Below are positions 6,937 through 12,391 of a stretch of 12,391 nt of DNA, piece after piece. Within the stretch, counting starts at the first letter, position 1. Each line of letters begins with the position of its first letter. Both the position numbers and the translations under genes were made by a program. Source of the DNA: Anaerolineae bacterium (GTDB lineage: Bacteria > Chloroflexota > Anaerolineae > Epilineales > JAHCIE01); assembly GCA_026129385.1 (NCBI GenBank), contig JAHCIE010000071.1, positions 1 through 12,391 of the forward strand, read 5' to 3'. The notes under the pieces were generated by a model that saw only the letters and a list, made by a program, of their open reading frames with translations, was not told where the DNA came from and searched no databases.

Positions 6937-6982
6937 TGCGTGAGAACTTCCTCGCGGCTGTTCGCGTTTTTCACGCATCACG
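6932..6982. repeat. long inverted repeat after aroC
   Basis: CGTGATGCGTGA (6932-6943) is perfectly repeated in reverse at 6971-6982. The stem extends with G-T, A-T, A-T to about 15 bp (6932-6946 with 6968-6982). The loop holds a second hairpin, CGCG (6953-6956) with CGCG (6963-6966). It overlaps the aroC stop codon and precedes the tRNA gene. It may be a terminator or a dispersed intergenic repeat; I recall GCGTGATGCGTGA-like intergenic repeats in Chloroflexota genomes but cannot check that here. Confidence 0.7.
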
Positions 6983-7083
6983 TTTCACATCGCTGGCGAA
7001 CGCCTCTGACCCAGAGAAATGCGTCAGCGAATAGCCGCCATTAGGTAAGGGAACCATTCTCCCGCGCGTCGAAATAGCCGCAA

Positions 7084-7172
7084 GGAGAGGTGCCGGAGCT
7101 CGGTTGAACGGACTCGACTCGAAATCGAGCGTGGCTGAAAGGTCACCGGGGGTTCAAATCCCTCCCTCTCCG
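7084..7172 (+). tRNA. tRNA-Ser (CGA anticodon)
   Basis: Class II tRNA of 89 bases reading UCG codons. The acceptor stem GGAGAGG (7084-7090) pairs fully with CCTCTCC (7165-7171), followed by discriminator G7172. The anticodon stem is CTCGA/TCGAG (7113-7117, 7125-7129) with loop CTCGAAA, giving anticodon CGA at 7120-7122. A long variable arm (about 7130-7147) is typical of serine tRNAs. The T loop TTCAAAT (7153-7159) has a 5-bp stem with one G-T pair. The 3' CCA is not encoded. Confidence 0.95.
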
Positions 7173-7176
7173 CCTG

Positions 7177-7200
7177 GGGGTCGCGTCGCTGCGCGGCCCC
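7177..7200 (+). terminator. intrinsic terminator of the tRNA-Ser gene
   Basis: GGGGTCGCG (7177-7185) pairs with CGCGGCCCC (7192-7200), nine pairs with one G-T, around a six-base loop. TTCTGCTTTG follows, a broken T tract. It begins four bases after the mature tRNA end and separates the tRNA from the monooxygenase gene. Confidence 0.65.
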
Positions 7201-7231
7201 TTCTGCTTTGCTCGCGACAGGAGCATCGAGC

Positions 7232-8373
7232 ATGCCGGATCCGAGAACAGCCATCATCGTCGGAGGCGGCATCGCCGGGCTGACGACCGCCACACCCTTG
7301 CGCCGCCTGGGGATGCGCGTCGCAGTGTACGAGCGGACGCCTGAGATTCGCGAGGTGGGCGCGGGGTTGACGCTGTGGGGCAACGCCATGCAGGCGTTGC
7401 AGCGTCTGGGCCTGGCGCGGGCGGTGCAGGGGGCAGGTATGGCTGGCCTGGGCGGCAGCATCCGTGACCTGGACGGTCGGCCATTGGCGACGGTGCGCGC
7501 CATACTGATCTGGAGGCCGCGCTGGGGGCGGCGAATGTGGGCATTCACCGTGCGGACTTGCAGCGTGTCCTGGTAGAGGCTGATTGCACGCCCGCCCTCG
7601 GTGCGGCGGTGCGGGCTGTTCGCAGGACGAGAAGAGCGTTATGGTGCGCTTTGCCGACGGTCGCATCGACCGCGCCGACATGCTCATCGCCGCCGACGGC
7701 ATCTACTCCGTGGTTCGTACCCAGCTATTCGACAAGCACAAGCCGCGCTATGCGGGCTATACCGCGTGGCGCGGCGTTGCCACGTTGGATGAGCCTGCCT
7801 TGCCCGCCGACACGGCCTTGAGAGTTGGGGACGCGGCCAGCGGTTTGGTATGGTACGGATTGGTGGGGGCGTGTCTACTGTTCGCCACTCAGAATGCTCC
7901 GAGTGGTCAATGCCGACGGCCGCCAGGCGGAACTGCTGCGGCTGCTCGACGCCTGGCACGCACCCATACCCGCCTCTCCTTGCGCGACTGACCCGGGCGG
8001 CGATACTGCGCAACGACATCAATGATCGCGAGCCTCTGCCGCGTTGAGTAACGAGCGCGTGACCCTGGTGGGCTATCGCTGCGCACCTATGACGCCCAAC
8101 ATGGGCCAGGGGGCGTGCCAGGCCATCGAAGATGCCGCCGTGGCATTGGCCGATTGCCTGGCGCAACGCGATGACACCGCTGCTGCCCTATTGTGCTATG
8201 AGCTGCATCGCAGCCAGCGCGCCAACCTCATTGTCCGTCAGTCGTGGCGGATTGGCCGTGTTGCTCAGTGGCAGAACCCGGCGCTATGCGCCGTCCGCGA
8301 TGCAGCGGTGCGGGCGCTCGGTCCGGGCGCGCAATTGCGACAGCTGCGCTTCACGTTAGGCGTCGAAGCCTAA
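7232..8373 (+). pseudogene. FAD-dependent aromatic-type monooxygenase, broken by frameshifts as read
   Basis: Group A flavoprotein monooxygenase (PF01494-like), which uses FAD and NAD(P)H to hydroxylate a small, often aromatic, substrate; the substrate here is unknown. The start is ATG 7232 with AGGAG eight bases upstream. Near the N-terminus AIIVGGGIAGLTTA is the FAD-binding Rossmann motif, followed by YERTPEIREVGAGLTLWGNAMQAL. The middle has VGIHRADLQRVLVEA and LIAADGIYSVVR (DG motif). The C-terminal part has MTPNMGQGACQAIEDAAVALAD. Frame changes lie near 7500, 7600, 7890, 7970 and 8043. A compensating pair near 8075-8090 turns the expected GDAAHPMTP into GYRCAPMTP, hiding the FAD-contacting Asp. 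The total of about 380 codons is normal for the family, ending at TAA 8371-8373. The pattern of breaks matches that of aroC and the serine hydrolase. The next gene starts at the very next base. Confidence 0.88.
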
Positions 8374-8877
8374 GTGGGCGGAGTGGCCATCGTCGCCATC
8401 TCCTACGCCCTGGACGCCCAGGCGCGCCTGACGCCACCGACCCAGGCTGTCATGGACCAGGCCATCGCTCTATGGGGGGCCGACCCGACGGCCTGGCTCA
8501 TCCCCTCGACAGGTGACAATCAGCGGCTTGGCGTGACGAACGCGCATGTGATGGCCGAGTACGCCGTGGCGCACAGCGTTCCCCGCGAGCGCATCCTCGA
8601 AGAGGACGCTTCCAGCAATACCTGGCAGAATCTAGCCTACAGCTGGCGGCTGGCGCGGGCGCAGGGGGCAGATCGCCTTGTCGTGGTGTGCTACGATTTG
8701 CATGCCCGGCGCTGCGGATTGGTTGCCCGTAAGCAGGCTATTCCCCACTGTATCGTGACTGCTACGGCCCGTGACACGGGGCGCGCAGCGCGCAAGCCCT
8801 GGTTCGGCAGTCGCGCCAGCATTGCCGTTTACGAGACTCTGGCGACGGTATATGGCCGGGCCACCCGCCGCCTGTAA
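8374..8877 (+). CDS. DUF218/YdcF-like protein
   Basis: 167 residues, intact, similar in layout to the DUF218 (YdcF/SanA/ElyC) family. A short strand VAIVAISYALDAQARLTP is followed by a helical part, a strand-and-Ser/Thr segment LIPSTGDNQRLGVTNAHVM, then VPRERILEEDASSNTWQNLAYSWRL. The E-x-x-S-x-NT-x-x-N pattern is the family hallmark, followed by DRLVVVCYDLHARRCGLVARK. There is no transmembrane segment or signal, unlike SanA/ElyC, so it should be cytoplasmic like YdcF. The family's biochemical function is not settled. The start is GTG 8374, directly after the TAA of the monooxygenase in the same frame; GTG 8383 is an alternative. No clear ribosome site is present, which suggests translational coupling to the gene upstream. 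Confidence 0.8.
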   Translation: MGGVAIVAISYALDAQARLTPPTQAVMDQAIALWGADPTAWLIPSTGDNQRLGVTNAHVMAEYAVAHSVPRERILEEDASSNTWQNLAYSWRLARAQGADRLVVVCYDLHARRCGLVARKQAIPHCIVTATARDTGRAARKPWFGSRASIAVYETLATVYGRATRRL

Positions 8878-8887
8878 GCTCCGTCAC

Positions 8888-8915
8888 TTGACTACCTCAC
8901 CCCGATGCGTATACT
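8888..8915 (+). promoter_or_regulatory. sigma-70-like promoter upstream of the HdeD-family gene
   Basis: TTGACT (8888-8893) and TATACT (8910-8915) with a 16-base spacer, each one base off consensus. Transcription would start near 8922, giving a leader of about 140 bases before ATG 9064. The rest of the 186-base gap holds no other feature I can support. Confidence 0.6.
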
Positions 8916-9063
8916 CCCTACTGAAGCGCGGATGCAATAATTCTCACACGGCAGCATGGACGTGGTGGACTGTGCTGCTGTCTGGCGCGCCTTGTCTTAT
9001 CCAGCGCCGCGCCGGTCGGCCCTTCATTGATTGTCCTTCCCACCTATCATCCAGGAGGAACTC

Positions 9064-9717
9064 ATGTCTCAGGCCCCGAGTCCGCCGCCGGCCAACCCCC
9101 AGAAGGCCCAGGAGGCCGCGCGCCAGGCGGCGCAAAATGTCGATCCCGCCAAGGTCAAGGCGGCCGCGGCGCAGGAAGCGCGCAGCGGATTGAACCGGAT
9201 CTGGTGGATTCTGCTCATCGACGGTATCGCTACCCTGATCCTCGGCTTCCTGCTCCTTACTAATCCGGCCGCCTCGGCCGTCGCCCTGACTGTCGTGCTC
9301 GGTATCTGGCTCCTCATCCAGGGCGTCATGGCCTTCGTTCATGTCTTTGTGGAGAACCACCGCGCCTGGTACTGGGACGTGCTGTGGGGTATCATCGGTG
9401 TTGGCGCGGGCCTTATCGTCCTGGGCAACCCGCTCATCAGTACCATGGTGGCCGGCACGACGCTCGTGTTCATGATCGCCTTTGGCGCGATTCTGATGGG
9501 CATCATCGCCCTGATCCGTGGCTTCCAGGGTGGTGGTTTCTGGCAGATTGTGCTGGGCATCATCAACCTCCTTATCGGCGTGTTCTTGCTGTTCAACCCG
9601 CTGCAGGCGGTCGTAGCGTTGCCCTGGATATTGGGCTTCTTCGCCGTCTTCGGTGGCATCAGCCTGCTGTTCATGGCCTTCCAGGCGCGCTCGGCGCGCA
9701 ACGCCGTGTCTGCCTAA
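9064..9717 (+). CDS. HdeD/DUF308-family membrane protein
   Basis: 217 residues. The start is ATG 9064, with AGGAGG (9053-9058) five bases upstream; the open frame begins earlier but without a better start. Residues 1-45 are a hydrophilic, Ala/Gln-rich and probably cytoplasmic tail (KAQEAARQAAQ, KVKAAAAQEAR), longer than in E. coli HdeD. Six hydrophobic segments follow at about 46-66, 70-95, 103-122, 126-152, 158-178 and 182-206, arranged as three related pairs. The turn after the first segment of each pair reads L-x-NP (LLLTNPAAS, IVLGNPLIS, LLFNPLQAV), the DUF308 repeat. In enterobacteria HdeD is linked to acid resistance at high cell density; the role outside that group is unknown, so stress response is inference. 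Its own promoter and the hairpin after it suggest a single-gene transcript. Confidence 0.9.
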   Translation: MSQAPSPPPANPQKAQEAARQAAQNVDPAKVKAAAAQEARSGLNRIWWILLIDGIATLILGFLLLTNPAASAVALTVVLGIWLLIQGVMAFVHVFVENHRAWYWDVLWGIIGVGAGLIVLGNPLISTMVAGTTLVFMIAFGAILMGIIALIRGFQGGGFWQIVLGIINLLIGVFLLFNPLQAVVALPWILGFFAVFGGISLLFMAFQARSARNAVSA

Positions 9718-9744
9718 GGCGAGCGGCGTTCCCATCCAATCGCG

Positions 9745-9779
9745 GCAGAGTGGAGGGGTAACGAGCCCCTCCACTCTGC
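9745..9779 (+). terminator. strong hairpin after the HdeD-family gene
   Basis: A perfect 14-bp stem, 9745-9758 with 9766-9779 (GCAGAGTGGAGGGG and its complement), closes a seven-base loop TAACGAG. It starts 28 bases after the stop codon. No T tract follows, so it may work as a terminator or as a 3' RNA-stabilising hairpin. Confidence 0.65.
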
Positions 9780-9830
9780 TATGCGGCACGACGAAGCCAG
9801 CCTCGCCGTGCCTGTATAGGGAGATTTCTC

Positions 9831-10076
9831 ATGGTCGCCATTTACGATGAAAGTACAAATGCTTTGTTGGGAAAGGTGACGGACGAGCAGTTTCAGTTTC
9901 TGGTGGATCACCTGGAAGAAGAAACGAGCGACGATACCGACTATTACATCAATACGGATACGGTCGCTATGTTGCAGTCGGAGGGCGCCGATCCGGCTCT
10001 AGTCGCCCTCTTGCTACGGGCTATCGGTCCCGCCGGCGAAGCCGATATTCGCTGGGTGCGTGAGCCTGGCGCCTGA
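9831..10076 (+). CDS. small acidic protein of unknown function
   Basis: 81 residues, start ATG 9831 after GGGAG. The sequence is strongly acidic in its first two thirds: IYDESTN, KVTDEQFQFLVDHLEEE, SDDTDYYINTDTVAML, then GADPALVALLLRAIG and a short tail EADIRWVREPGA. No signal, membrane segment or cysteine is present, so it is probably a soluble cytoplasmic, mostly helical protein. I have an impression of similar DYYI/GADP small proteins in several bacterial phyla but cannot name a family or function. Its DNA is visibly richer in A and T than the neighbours, partly because of the Asp/Glu/Tyr/Asn content. It ends 14 bases before the P-type ATPase start, so the two are probably co-transcribed. 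Confidence 0.75.
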   Translation: MVAIYDESTNALLGKVTDEQFQFLVDHLEEETSDDTDYYINTDTVAMLQSEGADPALVALLLRAIGPAGEADIRWVREPGA

Positions 10077-10090
10077 GAGGGGAGGTGCGC

Positions 10091-12391
10091 GTGAGGTCAG
10101 CAGCTCGTGATATCGCCTTGCCACTTGCGTCCGGGCAGGCTGAGGCCGTGCCGCCCTACCGCCTGCCCGTAGCTAACGCACTGGCGCAGATGGGCGTCGA
10201 GCCCACGCAGGGCCTGACGACTACCGAAGCCGCCGCCCGGGCTGCAACGCTTTCGGCGTCAACGAACTGCCTTCCATCCCGCCTACCCCGCCTGAAGCGG
10301 TTCCTCGCCCAGTTCGAGGGGCCGCTGACGCTGCCCGCTGTTCGCGACGGTCGTATCCTTTGTCGCGTGGCTCATCGAGCGCGATTCGCCCGTTCCCTAC
10401 GAAGCCCTCACGATTCTGGCGATTGTCATCCTAAACGCCATCCTGGGTTACATCCAGGAAAACCGGGCCGAGCAATCGGTGGCGGCCCTGCGCGCCATGT
10501 CCGCGCCGACCGCTCGCGTGTTGCGGGATGGTCGGCAACAGGTCGTGCCCGCTGCCCAGGTCGTCCCAGGTGACATCCTGCTCATCGAAGAAGGGGATAC
10601 GCTGGCGGCGGATGGCCGCGTGATCGAGTCGATTGCGATGCGTGTTGCTGAGTCGGCTCTGACCGGCGAAAGCACGGCCGTATCCAAGGATAGCGCGCCT
10701 ATCAGCGCCGACGCTGGTATTGGCGATCAGATCAATATGGTGTTCAGCGGCACCGCTGTCGCCGCCGGGCGCGGCAAGGCCGTCGTGACCACCACCGGCT
10801 CGCTCACCGAGATTGGGAGAATCGCCGGCTCTCTCCAGGTTGAGGAGAATGAGACGACCCCGCTCCAGCGCGAGTTGGACCATGTCGGCCGGCTGCTAGG
10901 TCGCATCGTCATTGCTATCGCCATCCTCATGGCGATCACTATCGTGGTGGTGGATCGAATCACCACGCTGGCTGATCTGGTCGATGTGCTGCTCCTCTCG
11001 GTATCCCTGGCGGTAGCCGCTGTCCCGGAGGGTTTGACAGCCATTACCACCATCGTCCTGTCGCTGGGCATGCAGCGTATGGCGAATCGCCACGTCATCG
11101 TGCGTAAGCTATCGGCCGTGGAGACACTTGGCTCGACCACCGTCATTGCGTCCGACAAGACGGGTACGCTTACCAAGAACGAGATGACCGTGCGCAAGGT
11201 GGTCACTGCCAGTGGCGTGGTGAACATGACCGGTGTCGGCTATGAGCCGACGGGCGAGGCCACTGTGGATGGCCGCCTGCTGACCGACTCGCCCCTTCGT
11301 GATGAGGTGACTCGCACTCTGGCCGTGGCGAGTCTGGTCAATAACGCGAACCTGCTCAACACCGACGGGCAGTGGACAATTCAGGGCGACCCAACGGAAG
11401 GCGCGTTGGTCGTGGCTGCCTTCAAGCTTGGCGTGACGGAGGAGGTCCTCGACCAGCGCTTCCCGCGCGTTGGTGAAGTGCCGTTTACGTCGGAACGCAA
11501 GATGATGAGCACGGCGCATACCGACGAGCAGGGTGATGCTGAGATCGTCGTGGCGACCAAGGGCGCTCCAGACGTGCTGCTGACGGCGTCGACGGCCGAG
11601 TGGGCAGAGGGCAAGGTGCGTTCCCTCACACCAGAGCGCCGCGCGGCCATTCTAGGCGACGTGGAAGGCATGGCCCACGAGGCGCTGCGTACCCTCGGTG
11701 TCGCCTACCGCACCCTCAGGCGGGATGCGGTGACCGGCGAGTTGAGTGAAGACGTCGAGCAAGAGCTGATCTACCTGGGCACTATTGGCATGATCGACCC
11801 CCCTCGCCCGGAGGCGAGGGACTCGGTGGCCGTCGCGCGCCACGCCGGGGTCCGCCCGATGATGATCACCGGCGACCACCCCAGCACGGCGACCGCCATC
11901 GCGGCCGAGTTGGGTATCAGCCAGCCGGGCGAACGGGCCGTGACCGGGGCCGAGCTTCAGAAGCTGGACGACGACGCCCTGCAAGCTCTGGTCAAGAAGG
12001 CCTCGGTCTACGCGCGTGTCTCGCCTGAGCACAAACTGCGTATCGTGCGCGCCCTCAAGGCGGATGGCGAGGTGGCGGCCATGACCGGCGACGGGGTCAA
12101 TGACGCGCCGGCCCTCAAGACGGCGGACATCGGTGTGGCTATGGGTATCACCGGTACCGACGTGTCGAAGGGCGCCGCGGACATGATTCTGACCGACGAC
12201 AACTTTGCATCAATTGTGGCGGCCGTCGAAGAGGGTCGCTCCATCTTCGCCAACATCCAGAAGTTCCTGCGCTACTTGCTGACGTCGAACATCGGTGAGG
12301 TGATGGTGATGTTCTTCGGCGTCATCCTGGCGCGGCTGCTCAACTTTGAGCCGGAGGCTGGCTCATCCCTCGTCGTGCACCTGCTGGCGAC
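10091..12391 (+). CDS. P-type (P2-like) cation-transporting ATPase, frameshifts near start, 3' end outside window
   Basis: ATP-driven membrane cation pump of the P2 (Ca2+-ATPase-like) type. The start is GTG 10091, five bases after GGGGAGG. The N-terminal cation-ATPase domain reads YRLPVANALAQMG and GLTTTEAAAR, then four frame changes fall near 10241, 10253, 10291 and 10335, each explicable as one extra base in a short homopolymer; the restored text is LQRFGVNELPSIPPTP, LKRFLAQFEGPLTL, then LFATVVSFVAWLIER. From 10341 the frame is intact to the window edge. Motifs: TGES (10662-10673, actuator), PEGL in M4 (11025-11036), DKTGT with phosphorylated Asp at 11154-11156, KGAPD (nucleotide-binding domain), TGD (11868-11876) and GDGVNDAP (12087-12110). 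PEGL is followed by Thr where SERCA-type pumps have Pro. PEGL and the lack of a CPC or heavy-metal domain exclude a P1B metal pump; the ion (Ca2+, Mn2+, Na+ or other) cannot be fixed. The last membrane segments are missing. Confidence 0.93.

Noticed and set aside
6932..6982. Inverted repeat as part of a CRISPR array or insertion sequence
   Set aside because: There are only two arms in reverse orientation, with no regular direct repeats, spacers, transposase or target duplication.
8944..9789. 281-codon open frame on the minus strand opposite the HdeD-family gene
   Set aside because: Its product is a low-complexity mix of charged residues with no domain, and it lies opposite a clear membrane protein with a ribosome site and promoter. 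It is a shadow of GC-rich coding.
9064..12391. HdeD protein, small acidic protein and ATPase as one stress operon
   Set aside because: A perfect 14-bp hairpin and a 113-base gap separate the HdeD-family gene from the other two, so only the last pair is supported as a unit.

Overview
The window is GC-rich bacterial DNA that looks like a member of Chloroflexota. The clues are a bacterial family B DNA polymerase, a set of LysM/proline-rich exported proteins, an L,D-transpeptidase with an SYGC instead of SHGC active site, and a tRNA gene without an encoded CCA end. The phylum is an inference from family knowledge; no 16S or other strict marker is present.

Layout. Bases 1-1182 (+) hold the C-terminal half of a family B DNA polymerase cut by the left edge. 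A convergent minus-strand block (1221-4744) carries envelope genes, in transcription order: a small MerR/excisionase-type helix-turn-helix protein (4744-4556), a three-LysM secreted protein (4512-3376), a LysM-L,D-transpeptidase with one frameshift (3271-2218), and a lipoprotein with two copies of a Cys-containing module (2129-1221). The first two look like an operon driven by a consensus promoter, TTGACA-17-TATAAT, whose -35 box lies inside nested inverted repeats (4792-4840).

Divergent from it, on the plus strand, are a beta-lactamase-fold serine hydrolase (4927-5728), chorismate synthase aroC (5748-6936), a long inverted repeat, tRNA-Ser(CGA) with its own terminator, an FAD-dependent monooxygenase (7232-8373), a DUF218/YdcF-like protein (8374-8877), an HdeD/DUF308 membrane protein (9064-9717), a small acidic protein (9831-10076), and a P-type cation ATPase that runs off the right edge.

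The serine hydrolase, aroC and the monooxygenase are all broken by many small frameshifts, while the codons between the breaks keep family-conserved residues. Four more shifts sit in about 100 bases at the start of the ATPase, and there all four can be explained as single extra bases in homopolymers. I read this as a local sequence-quality problem rather than decay, which matters for anyone using the annotation (aroC is normally an essential shikimate-pathway gene).

I did not find a clear undescribed system. The most interesting candidates are the HTH-LysM operon with its palindrome-covered promoter inside a cell-envelope gene cluster, and the Cys-bracketed domain architecture shared by the exported proteins.
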